This document shows, piece after piece, positions 50,948-57,851 of a DNA stretch of 64,000 nucleotides. The notes under the pieces are model-generated. The model had not been told where the DNA came from, did no database searches, and saw only the letters and a program-made list of their open reading frames with translations. Source of the stretch: Anaerobacillus sp. CMMVII (GTDB lineage: Bacteria > Bacillota > Bacilli > Bacillales > Anaerobacillaceae); NCBI RefSeq assembly GCF_025377685.1, contig NZ_JACEHK010000013.1, positions 1 to 64,000 of the forward strand, in the 5' to 3' direction. How positions within the stretch are numbered: position 1 is the stretch's first letter; every line of letters starts with the position of its first letter. The position numbers and the translations under genes are program-made.

Positions 50948-51454
50948 ATGGACGACAATCTAATTTTTGATCACTTTGGAGAAGTTGAAGCGTGGGTTAT
51001 AAACGGCAAAAGTTACTTTTGGAACGGTGGGTTTCATGTACCAATTCACGAACTTAGAAAGTTGTCTGTTGATCAACTTCCATTAAATGAAAAAATCCAA
51101 CCAATTGAAAAAGAAGTAGAAGACTATATCATTCCTTCATATCCAGACCTTTACTTAATCCGAACAGCCCAAGGGATTGTAGTAAACGTAGAGAGTGTTT
51201 TTTACTCAGAGTTTTGGACTCACCCAGGTGTACCAATGCAGCTCTTTATAGACTGTTTGGTCGAGGAAATCCGCAGTAATAAAGAATTCGTGTTAAATGA
51301 CCTTCATAATGAGGATTTTGACATTGTAGTGATTGAATACGAGACAAAGCTCATTGATGTCCAAAGTATTCACGAGGCCATTAATTCGGCTGTTCATTCA
51401 ATGAAGTCACTTGAAAAACGAGTCAATTGGAGACTTGAGGAAAAATTGGGATAG
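50948..51454 (+). CDS. Unknown 168-residue soluble protein
   Basis: The sequence is acidic and without membrane segments. It starts MDDNLIFDHFGEVEAWVING then KSYFWNGGFHVPIHELRKLS, and has LHNEDFDIVVIEYETKLIDV near the end with a helical tail. The tryptophan- and tyrosine-rich start suggests a small beta domain. I do not recognise a family. AAGGTGAGGG gives a good ribosome-binding site for the ATG at 50948, whereas the GTG at 50930 has none. Its stop codon lies within the start of a family B repeat, so the last residues might have been altered by the repeat insertion. Confidence 0.6.
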   Translation: MDDNLIFDHFGEVEAWVINGKSYFWNGGFHVPIHELRKLSVDQLPLNEKIQPIEKEVEDYIIPSYPDLYLIRTAQGIVVNVESVFYSEFWTHPGVPMQLFIDCLVEEIRSNKEFVLNDLHNEDFDIVVIEYETKLIDVQSIHEAINSAVHSMKSLEKRVNWRLEEKLG

Positions 51455-51515
51455 AACGCCGGGACGGTTCTCCTGCTTCTTAAATAAGGAAGCAGGAGAA
51501 CCGTCCCGCTGTTTT
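51454..51515. repeat. Repeat family B, complete palindrome
   Basis: GAACGCCGGGACGGTTCTCC...TGCTTC and GGAAGCAGGAGAACCGTCCC with GCTGTTTTT. The right end has an unusual T-run. Confidence 0.88.
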
Positions 51516-51625
51516 TAAAATTATTTAAAAAATTATTGTAACGAAATATGAACTCGTGGTACTACATAGATGAAACCAAATAAATTTGTATGTTTGTGAT
51601 CACAGACAAAAGGGAGGGGCAGGAC

Positions 51626-52116
51626 ATGGAGTTGGAACAATTGTATAAAGACATTCAACCGAATATCTTTGCCTTTTTCTATGTAAAAACATTAAATAAA
51701 GAGGTTTCGGAGGACTTAACGCAGGAAGTATTTTACCAAGCACTCAAAAATTACGGTACATTTAGTGGACATTCTAACGTAAAAACCTGGGTTTTTGCTA
51801 TTGCCAAAAATGTTCTAAAAAAACACTATCGGTCCAAAGATATCGCAATGAGCTATCGGTACGGCTCCAGGATCAATCTATGACTATTGAATCGACTGAA
51901 GATAGTTTCCTAAAAAAAGAGGAGAAGCTCCAACTCATTCTTCTCATCCAGGAGCTAGATGAAATCACGAAGGAGATCGTTACCTTACGAGTGTACGGAG
52001 AGCTCTCATTTAAGGAAATTGGAGAGTTGGTAGAAAAAACAGAAAACTATGCTCGAATAACGTTTCATCGGGCAAAGCTGAAAATGCAAAAGGAGTTGAG
52101 TAGTGATGAAGGCTAA
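51626..52116 (+). pseudogene. ECF sigma factor split by a frameshift (or a two-part sigma factor)
   Basis: The first frame (ATG 51626, GGAGGGG upstream) carries region 2: LYKDIQPNIFAFFYVKTLNK, LTQEVFYQALKNYGTFSG and VKTWVFAIAKNVLKKHYRSK. It stops at 51883. The second frame (ATG 51880) carries region 4: LDEITKEIVTLRVYGELSFK, EIGELVEKTENYARITFHRA. They overlap by ATGA. Together they have 163 residues, the normal length of one ECF factor, so a single lost or gained base between about 51850 and 51878 is the simplest explanation. A genuine two-subunit factor, like SigO-RsoA, is possible but less likely since the neighbouring anti-sigma gene also has frameshifts. Confidence 0.8.
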
Positions 52117-52679
52117 AACCCTCAAGCATATTATTGAAGACTTGCTCCCTCTTTACGAGGAAGGCTTGCTTAGTGAAGAAACAACAGCCTGGCTAGAAGA
52201 GCAGGCGAGAACGAATGATGAATATGCAAAGCTTTTACAATTGTCAGCTCAATCCCTACCCAAGGGAGAGATCGAATCACCAGTAGACTCAAAAAAATGT
52301 TTCAACAAATTAACCGAAAGTTGTCTTTGTATCAAATTATTTTTGTAGCACTCTCGTTTTTATTAGCTATTAACGCTTCGATACTAAATGAGAGTTTCGG
52401 ATTTATTTTATGGTATGCCGTGTTAGGCTGTGTGACGTTTCTTTTTTACAAAGATCTAAAAATTGTTTTTTACATTGCATTTTGCCTATTTTCCTTTGGT
52501 CAATTGGTAGCAACGCAATTGACTATTCTAATGGACATATTATTCCAGGAACGACATTTTTAGAGTTTTTTACAAGTAGTGTCCTTGGTTCAGCTTTGGT
52601 ATCGATCATCCATTTCTTGTTTGCGATTATCGGTAGTGTGATTGCATGGCTTATTTTAAAGTTAAAGGAAGGGAAATGA
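52106..52679 (+). pseudogene. Anti-sigma factor with membrane helices, two frameshifts
   Basis: Three frames together give one protein. The first starts at ATG 52106 (KAKTLKHIIEDLLPLYEEGL, LSEETTAWLEEQ), which is the degenerate zinc-finger anti-sigma pattern without the usual cysteines. The second continues from about 52290 (FQQINRKLSLYQIIFVALSF with helices). The third runs from about 52510 (AIDYSNGHIIPGTTFLEFFT, SSVLGSALVSIIHFLFAIIG). The first break is in an A7 run at 52289-52295, and the second is near 52505-52525. It overlaps the sigma gene, as expected for a sigma/anti-sigma pair. The product would hold the sigma factor at the membrane. Confidence 0.7.
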
Positions 52680-52684
52680 GATCT

Positions 52685-53443
52685 ATGTGGAAAAAAATTA
52701 TATTGTGGGCTTCCCTAGTGATCCTTGTTAGTTTTGTATTATTTGTATACAACGAATTTAATGGTAATCCAGTTAGTAAATATCGTTCCGAGAAAGCATT
52801 ACAGAGCTATTTAACATCGATGTACTCAGACAATGATTATAGAATCCACGAAGGATTTTATGACTTTAAATTTAAAGAATATTATTTTAAGGTAACAGAA
52901 ATCGGCAGTGGTACAGTAGTGGCTGAGGAAGTTGGTCCAGAAACGAAAACCCCTACGGTTCAGGACTATAGCTTTACCGTTCATGGGTTCGTCTCGCCAA
53001 AGGTACGGATCGATGGAATCAGGGTTTCTCGGTTAGACCACCCTTTGATGGAGCGTTTAGGGAAAGAGGCTGGTAAGGACATCTATCAAGAGCTTCAACA
53101 GACCGTGGGATCACTTCATAAAGTAGAAGTGACTCTCGAAGCATTAAAAGAGCAGTTCGACGCTAATGTAAGCTGGGATCGAACGTTACCGCTAGATCGA
53201 CCGTATCATATTTTTATCGTCTTGGATGCCAGCGATTTTAGCGCTGATGATGTATATGAGGCAGCGACGGAAATTCAAAGTGAGTTAGATGAACTTGGAT
53301 ATAAATATGAGAGAGTAACGATCAATGCCAATATCATCAGCGAAGCAGCCGTGAAGGATGGGGCTGAAAATGGTTATGTTAAATATGGGATTGGATTTGA
53401 TAAAGGGGAACGAATGAATAGAAAAGACGTGAAAGAGTTTTAG
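52685..53443 (+). CDS. YfjL-like membrane-anchored protein
   Basis: This protein of about 252 residues starts with a signal anchor (WKKIILWASLVILVSFVLFV) and then the motif NEFNGNPVSKYRSEKALQSY, typical of YfjL-like proteins of bacilli. HEGFYDFKFKEYYFKVTEIG and a C-terminal domain with ELDELGYKYERVTINANIIS follow. YfjL-like proteins often accompany ECF sigma/anti-sigma pairs, as here, but their function is unknown. ATGs at 52676 and 52685 are both in frame; AAGGAAGGG at 52666 fits the second better. It is the last gene of the sigma locus and is intact. Confidence 0.7.
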   Translation: MWKKIILWASLVILVSFVLFVYNEFNGNPVSKYRSEKALQSYLTSMYSDNDYRIHEGFYDFKFKEYYFKVTEIGSGTVVAEEVGPETKTPTVQDYSFTVHGFVSPKVRIDGIRVSRLDHPLMERLGKEAGKDIYQELQQTVGSLHKVEVTLEALKEQFDANVSWDRTLPLDRPYHIFIVLDASDFSADDVYEAATEIQSELDELGYKYERVTINANIISEAAVKDGAENGYVKYGIGFDKGERMNRKDVKEF

Positions 53444-53448
53444 CACTA

Positions 53449-53516
53449 TAGGGGACGGTTCTCGTGTTTCATCTGTCTGATGGACAGGAAGCAGGAGAAC
53501 CGTCCCCACGCTTCTT
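53449..53516. repeat. Repeat family B, complete palindrome
   Basis: TAGGGGACGGTTCTCGTGTT...TCA and GGAAGCAGGAGAACCGTCCC with CACGCTTC. This is the rightmost family B copy in the window. GTGCTAGCAAGTGCTAGCAC follows at 53524 and is a separate 10-base direct repeat. Confidence 0.88.
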
Positions 53517-53636
53517 TTCAATAGTGCTAGCAAGTGCTAGCACTTTGATATCATACCTCTTCATCAAGCGAGCATTAGTGATTTAGGTAAGGGGAGGAAG
53601 TATTGTGGACTATTTTATGGGGGATCTTTATATGGT

Positions 53637-53674
53637 GCGTTAAAGCTTTAACGCGCCGGGGGTCAGACCCCCCT
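53637..53674. repeat. Dispersed palindromic repeat family C
   Basis: GCGTTAAAGCTTTAACGCGC then CGGGGGTCAGACCCCCCT. The left part TTAAAGCTTTAA is a perfect palindrome. Apart from this, 53517-53799 holds no gene. Confidence 0.8.
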
Positions 53675-53799
53675 AACATACCTCCCCATCATTGTGTCGA
53701 AATGATGAAATGTATGGGCTTGAACTTTAAAATGCTAGGAAGTTCCTATATGATAAATTTATAGACAGAAATAACGAAGCATAAGTTGGAGGGTTATCT

Positions 53800-54039
53800 A
53801 TGAGTTGTGGATGTTCAAGTTTAGAGGATGGCATGGCGATTGTTGATCATGTGAGAAGTAAAGGGAAAGAAAATCAACCACCCAAAAAGGCGCTCGAAAT
53901 ACCTTGTACATGTGGTGAAGTATTTACGTTAGAAAAAGTGATTATGAATTGTCCTACATGTGGAATGACTTACGGAGTGACACCATGTGGTTCAGATGAC
54001 CTAAAGAAAGTATTGCCAGCTGGGATAAACTACGCGTAG
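53800..54039 (+). CDS. Small cysteine-rich, probably metal-binding protein
   Basis: This 79-residue protein has seven cysteines in the pattern MSCGCSSLEDG, then PCTCGEVFTLEKVIMNCPTC, and VTPCGSDDLKK. The CxC...CxxC arrangement resembles a rubredoxin-like or zinc-ribbon fold. The start is clear (GGAGGGTTATCT before the ATG). It is a separate gene followed by a terminator at 54054. Homologues are small hypothetical proteins of bacilli as far as I can recall; function is unknown. Confidence 0.75.
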   Translation: MSCGCSSLEDGMAIVDHVRSKGKENQPPKKALEIPCTCGEVFTLEKVIMNCPTCGMTYGVTPCGSDDLKKVLPAGINYA

Positions 54040-54053
54040 GGAATAAATTGCAT

Positions 54054-54092
54054 AAAAAGCGTATCTTTCATTTTTGAAGGGTACGTTTTTTT
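54054..54092 (+). terminator. Terminator after the cysteine-rich gene
   Basis: AAAAAGCGTA pairs (one bulge) with TACGTTTTT around a long A/T-rich loop, with a run of seven T. It also lies 18 bases past the end of the convergent gene. Confidence 0.75.
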
Positions 54093-54109
54093 ATGGATTT
54101 TTTGAAATT

Positions 54110-54337
54110 TTAATCCCGATAGAAAAAAACAATAAAAAAAGCGTCACCTTCATGTTTATACTCTTGAAGGAACCGCTTTTTATGTTTTGTATCATGCTTT
54201 CTTATTTTTTCTAGTTTTGTTTTCGTTTTTCTTTCATGGGTACTAAAATCGACTGTTGTACCTCGCGAACTTGTCACATCACGCTTTTTATTCCGTAATT
54301 GATGCTCTCGCTGTTTTCTTGCTTTTGTTTTAGCCAT
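54110..54337 (-). CDS. Small highly basic protein
   Basis: This 75-residue protein has about 40 percent charged residues and is dominated by lysine and arginine (AKTKARKQREHQLRNKKRDV, then TSSRGTTVDFSTHERKTKTK). The sequence is characteristic of small Bacillus proteins that resemble ribosome-binding or nucleic-acid-binding peptides. The hydrophobic end (FFIVFFYRD) is atypical and may come from a shifted end. GGAGTGATTTTAC precedes the ATG. It is convergent with the cysteine-rich gene. Confidence 0.65.
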   Translation of the reverse strand: MAKTKARKQREHQLRNKKRDVTSSRGTTVDFSTHERKTKTKLEKIRKHDTKHKKRFLQEYKHEGDAFFIVFFYRD

Positions 54338-54663
54338 GTAAAATCACTCCTTTACATACAGTGTACTATATTTTGGAAATACTGTCTTCTCAAAGATTGT
54401 AGCTACTAATATAGCTAGTAAGGACCAGATACTCCGAGACATCTTTTCTACATAATTGTCTACGCAGAAATGGATAAATTTTTCTAAAAAGCTGTTTTCG
54501 CATAGATTGTTGTTTTTCAATTATGTAGAAAGGGCATTGCATCAAGTTTGTCTGGCATCTTTTCTAACTTATTTATTATCTCGGGTAAATAAGGTAAATG
54601 TTCTGATGTACCATATAAGTTTGGAAATAGCAACAAAGTTTACGATAAGAGCCTTATGAAAAG

Positions 54664-54690
54664 AAAAACGCCAAAAGAGGCGTTTGTTTT
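54664..54690 (+). terminator. Hairpin AAACGCC/GGCGTTT with T-run
   Basis: AAACGCC pairs with GGCGTTT around AAAAGA, followed by GTTTTATAAG. No clear gene precedes it. The region 54338-54727 also carries a copy of dispersed motif F and otherwise nothing recognised; the 67-codon open frame at 54456 has no ribosome-binding site. Confidence 0.5.
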
Positions 54691-54727
54691 ATAAGATAAG
54701 AATTTTTAATTATCTTAGGTGATGCCT

Positions 54728-54843
54728 AGCGCAAGCAGCCTAGCCCCTCGAGGTCAAATAACCTTCCAACCCAAAGTGAAAAAAAGAGCCACTTTTGGTT
54801 GGAAGAACATTTGCTTGTCGGGGCTAAACGAGGCGTTTGCGCT
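54728..54843. repeat. Large structured element (long multi-part hairpin)
   Basis: AGCGCAA and TAGCCCC on the left pair with GGGGCTA and TTGCGCT on the right. Inside, CTTCCAACCCAAAGTG pairs with CACTTTTGGTTGGAAG. The two stems enclose an A-run loop. It resembles conserved dispersed elements of Bacillaceae, but I cannot name it. It lies directly after the stop of the minus-strand gene, so on that strand it may end transcription. Confidence 0.75.
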
Positions 54844-54847
54844 TTTC

Positions 54848-55036
54848 TTATTGATTGTTATCTTTGTTACGATTTACGTTTTTTACAGCATTTGCAGTTG
54901 CATCAACAGCATTCATAGCAGCGTCTTCAGTGACTTCTAAACCTCTGTGTACTGCATGGAATGCAGCTCCAGCGGTATTTTTAATTCCTTCTGCTACGTT
55001 ATTTTCATTGTTGTTTTGATTTTTTTCGTTAGCCAT
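54848..55036 (-). CDS. Small asparagine/alanine-rich protein, possibly spore-associated
   Basis: This 62-residue hydrophilic protein has a polar start (ANEKNQNNNENNVAEGIKNT), an alanine-rich amphipathic core (AGAAFHAVHRGLEVTEDAAM) and an asparagine-rich end. The composition resembles small acid-soluble or late-embryogenesis-like stress proteins of spore-formers, but it is not a recognised SASP class. AGGAGGTGAAAACT directly before ATG 55036 fixes the start; the frame otherwise extends to 55045. It is followed by the structured element at 54728. Confidence 0.65.
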   Translation of the reverse strand: MANEKNQNNNENNVAEGIKNTAGAAFHAVHRGLEVTEDAAMNAVDATANAVKNVNRNKDNNQ

Positions 55037-55188
55037 AGTTTTCACCTCCTAAAACAGAGGTAGTGTTTGCATTTTTTTGAAAATATACCCCTTCCAAAAA
55101 TTTTATGCGAAAATTTCGATATATAATGAAACTATTCAAACTAGAAACCGTAATTATAGTTAGAACAGCTTAAAGGAGCGTGGACAAA

Positions 55189-56106
55189 ATGAATTATTTT
55201 AAAGTTTTTGTAATCGCTATACTAATGGTCAGTTTAATAATAAATGCTCGCTTATTAGTAAGAGTGAGTGATCTTGATAATCGCATCGATTCAATGTCAT
55301 ACTCTCAAATGGAAATCAGGAACAGAGTGGAAAATCAAACGAGTAGTATGCAATATGTATTAGAAGAATTTAAAAATGAGCAAAGCTGGATTAGCGGGAT
55401 CCAAATGGAAGTAGATCCTTTTAACATAGCAAATGGAAAGACAACGCTGAATTTTAACTGGCAAATAAAAGAACTTTTTAATGACTCGGAGGTAGTGTTT
55501 CATTACAAGTATGGAAAAGATCAACAATTTCGTTCAGTTCCAGCGAATGAAGCGGGGAATGGTATATTTAAAGCAAATGTTTCTCTAGATATAGCGCTCG
55601 AGCCAGAGTGGTATACAGGATTTAGTATACCCGTTGGTAACGATTATTCAGAAGTCGAAGAGCGAGCGTATGAAGATAATTATTCAGAAAAAATGAATAA
55701 ACACGAGTTTTCATACTATGTGACAGTTTCAAATGATAATTTGCTTCGGAGTAGCGAAATTCATTTTAGCAATTTTGCCCATCTGGGGACGGACTATTAT
55801 GGCATTTTAGACCTTTTTGTTGATATTCATGACAAGGGATACCATATTTCGGTGATGAGGCCAGACTACTATACTGAGAATGGTGTTTATTTAGATGAGG
55901 TTTATGTAAAGAAATTTAAGAATGGCGTTCTGATAGATGAAGAGAAGTTAGTCTCAAATAGTAACGAAGCAAGGACGCAACCATATGAATTTCCACTTGT
56001 CTTTCAAAATCAAACGAAAAATGAACCATTTGAATTTTCAAGTTTAGTAATAAGAGTTGTTTATAATAATGGTCAAACCTTCGAAAAAGAAGTGCCTTTT
56101 AATTAA
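55189..56106 (+). CDS. Membrane-anchored extracytoplasmic protein, unknown
   Basis: This 305-residue protein starts with a single hydrophobic anchor (YFKVFVIAILMVSLIINARL) followed by a short coiled coil (VSDLDNRIDSMSYSQMEIRN). The remaining 240 residues are rich in beta strands, with aromatic and acidic blocks (QSWISGIQMEVDPFNIANGK; HLGTDYYGILDLFVDIHDKG). The likely topology is one membrane anchor with an external immunoglobulin-like or sandwich domain. I do not recognise a family. AAGGAG with 11-base spacing supports the ATG at 55189. A terminator follows at 56129. Confidence 0.7.
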   Translation: MNYFKVFVIAILMVSLIINARLLVRVSDLDNRIDSMSYSQMEIRNRVENQTSSMQYVLEEFKNEQSWISGIQMEVDPFNIANGKTTLNFNWQIKELFNDSEVVFHYKYGKDQQFRSVPANEAGNGIFKANVSLDIALEPEWYTGFSIPVGNDYSEVEERAYEDNYSEKMNKHEFSYYVTVSNDNLLRSSEIHFSNFAHLGTDYYGILDLFVDIHDKGYHISVMRPDYYTENGVYLDEVYVKKFKNGVLIDEEKLVSNSNEARTQPYEFPLVFQNQTKNEPFEFSSLVIRVVYNNGQTFEKEVPFN

Positions 56107-56128
56107 TTGTACTTGCGGCTTGATACGT

Positions 56129-56161
56129 AAAAAACAGTTACTTGATGTAGCTGTTTTTTTA
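56129..56161 (+). terminator. Terminator of the anchored-protein gene
   Basis: AAAAAACAG and TTAC pair with GTAG and CTGTTTTTTT around TTGAT. It lies 22 bases past the stop codon. Confidence 0.88.
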
Positions 56162-56304
56162 AAAGATAAGGACCTGAGCGCCCTCTGCCAACAGTGAATA
56201 AGTCAAACTCACTAATCTAACAATTAGGTGTATTTTTCCAAATAGTGGTGTCTATCTATAGAGAAACAGGTATAATTTAATTGAAATAGGAGGGATCAAA
56301 CAAA

Positions 56305-56684
56305 ATGAAAAAGTTTGCGATGATTGTTTTCCTTATTTGTGTAGCTCTTATCACTACCAGCTGTAACAGTACAAAAGTGTTTTATTACGGGTCGAATTTT
56401 GGTAACGAAATTAAAGCGACCTACACATATTTTACAGGAACTGAAAAAAAGAATATTGGGCTTAAAGAAGGCGATGTTTTAAGAATGGAGTATGAATCGG
56501 TGGTAAATGAAGGAACATTAACATTGAGTCTTTTGATCCAAACGATGAGGTAGTAACTGAATTTGAAGCAGATCAAACTGGCTCATTTGAGCTTGTTACA
56601 AAAACACCTGGGAGCTATCAGTTAATCATCATTGGCGATAGTACGAAAGGAAGCTTTCATTTTTCCTGGAAAATCGAGAAGTAG
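56305..56684 (+). pseudogene. Small lipoprotein, single-base frameshift
   Basis: The ATG at 56305 follows AGGAGGGATC. The product starts with a lipoprotein signal (MIVFLICVALITTSCNST; lipobox TTSC) and continues to NEGTLTLSL before the frame stops at 56553. One base too many near 56531 hides the continuation FDPNDEVVTEFEADQTGSFE and GSYQLIIIGDSTKGSFHFSW, which ends at 56684. The restored protein of about 126 residues is a lipoprotein with a small beta-sandwich (bacterial pre-peptidase C-terminal-like). The last codon abuts the start of the SDR gene, so the two are probably co-transcribed. Confidence 0.75.
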
Positions 56685-57542
56685 GTGAGAGAAATAGATA
56701 AAAATCATGTTGTAATTGTGACGGGTGCAAATTCAGGAATGGGAAAGGCAACATCATTGGCACTAGCTAAGACAGGAGCGACGGTCGTGATGCTTTGTCG
56801 GAGGAAGCTAGAGGGAGAGACAGCTGTTAGGGAAGTACGAACTATAAGTAAAAATATGTCTGTAGAGCTGATGCTATGTGACTTAGGTTCGCAAAAGAGC
56901 ATTCGAGAGTTTTGTATAGAGTTTCAGAAAAAATATCACAGGCTCGACGTACTGGTGAATAACGCAGGTGTCATTCTTCCGGGCCGGCATGAAACGGTGG
57001 ATGGATTTGAATTACAGTTCGGTGTAAATCACCTAGGGCATTTTTTGCTAACGAATCTTCTGCTTGAGCAGATTATTGCCAGTGCGCCGGCTAGAATTAT
57101 TAATGTATCATCTGGGGCCCATAAAGCTGGAAAAATCCATTTTGACGACATTAATCTAAAGAAAAATTATCGTGTGTTTCGAGCATATGCTCAATCGAAG
57201 CTTGCAAATATTCTTTTTACATATGAATTAGCCCAAAGGCTAAAAGGTACAGACGTCACCGTAAATTGCCTACACCCAGGAGCCGTAGCCACAAATATGG
57301 GAATTAACAGGGAGACAGGGTTTGGAACATTGATTACGAGATTGCTAAAACCTTTCTTTCAAACCTCAGAACAAGGAGCCGAGACAGCCATCTATCTTGC
57401 GACATCAGCAGAAATAGAAGGCATAACTGGACAATATTACTATCGCAAAAAATCAATTCGATCCTCAAAAAGGTCCTATGACAACGCCCTGGCAAAGAAA
57501 CTATGGGATGTTAGTGAGGAAATGACGGGGATGAAAAAGTAG
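56685..57542 (+). CDS. Short-chain dehydrogenase/reductase (retinol-dehydrogenase-like)
   Basis: This 285-residue classical SDR has the NAD(P)-binding motif VTGANSGMGKATSLALAKTG, NNAGVILPGRHETV, the catalytic serine region IINVSSGAHKAGK, and YAQSKLANILFTYELA with the YxxxK pair. The ending AIYLATSAEIEGITGQYYYR follows the RDH/WWOX branch of SDRs. The substrate is unknown. The start is GTG immediately after the TAG of the lipoprotein gene. A more usual start is not available, since the Rossmann strand begins at residue 6. Translation probably depends on the upstream gene. Confidence 0.88.
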   Translation: MREIDKNHVVIVTGANSGMGKATSLALAKTGATVVMLCRRKLEGETAVREVRTISKNMSVELMLCDLGSQKSIREFCIEFQKKYHRLDVLVNNAGVILPGRHETVDGFELQFGVNHLGHFLLTNLLLEQIIASAPARIINVSSGAHKAGKIHFDDINLKKNYRVFRAYAQSKLANILFTYELAQRLKGTDVTVNCLHPGAVATNMGINRETGFGTLITRLLKPFFQTSEQGAETAIYLATSAEIEGITGQYYYRKKSIRSSKRSYDNALAKKLWDVSEEMTGMKK

Positions 57543-57692
57543 GTGTCTGTGGCCATGTCGCAAGGCACCTATTTTTATGTTTGGTAAAGTGCTCACCGTT
57601 GTAGCATTTTCAGACGATCAATTATAAGCAGATCAAGATCTCTAAATTGTAAACCATCGTAAATATTCTTCTCAGAATTCCTAATTGTTTCA

Positions 57693-57747
57693 TTTCCAAT
57701 CTTCCAGTTCTTTGTTAAGCAAGCGCTGGCATGTTAAAGATTGGAAA
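57693..57747. repeat. Inverted repeat TTTCCAATCTT / AAGATTGGAAA
   Basis: The 11-base arms at 57693-57703 and 57737-57747 are perfect. A second pairing CCAG/CTGG lies inside. The rest of 57543-57851 holds no gene. Confidence 0.5.
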
Positions 57748-57851
57748 TAGCGGGGTACAACTGCGAATCACTCCTTTTTGTTATAGTTCAAGTCATAGTC
57801 GTGTAAAAATGATATACTAACTCTACAAATAGATTAAAAGGTGAACAGCGG

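Noticed and set aside
25268-53516. Possible CRISPR array from the many near-identical palindromic repeats
   Set aside because: Copies are kilobases apart, alternate in orientation within each locus and have no regular unique spacers; no cas genes are present.
54456-54659. 67-codon open frame as a protein
   Set aside because: No ribosome-binding site, the composition follows AT-rich noncoding DNA, and it overlaps dispersed motif F.
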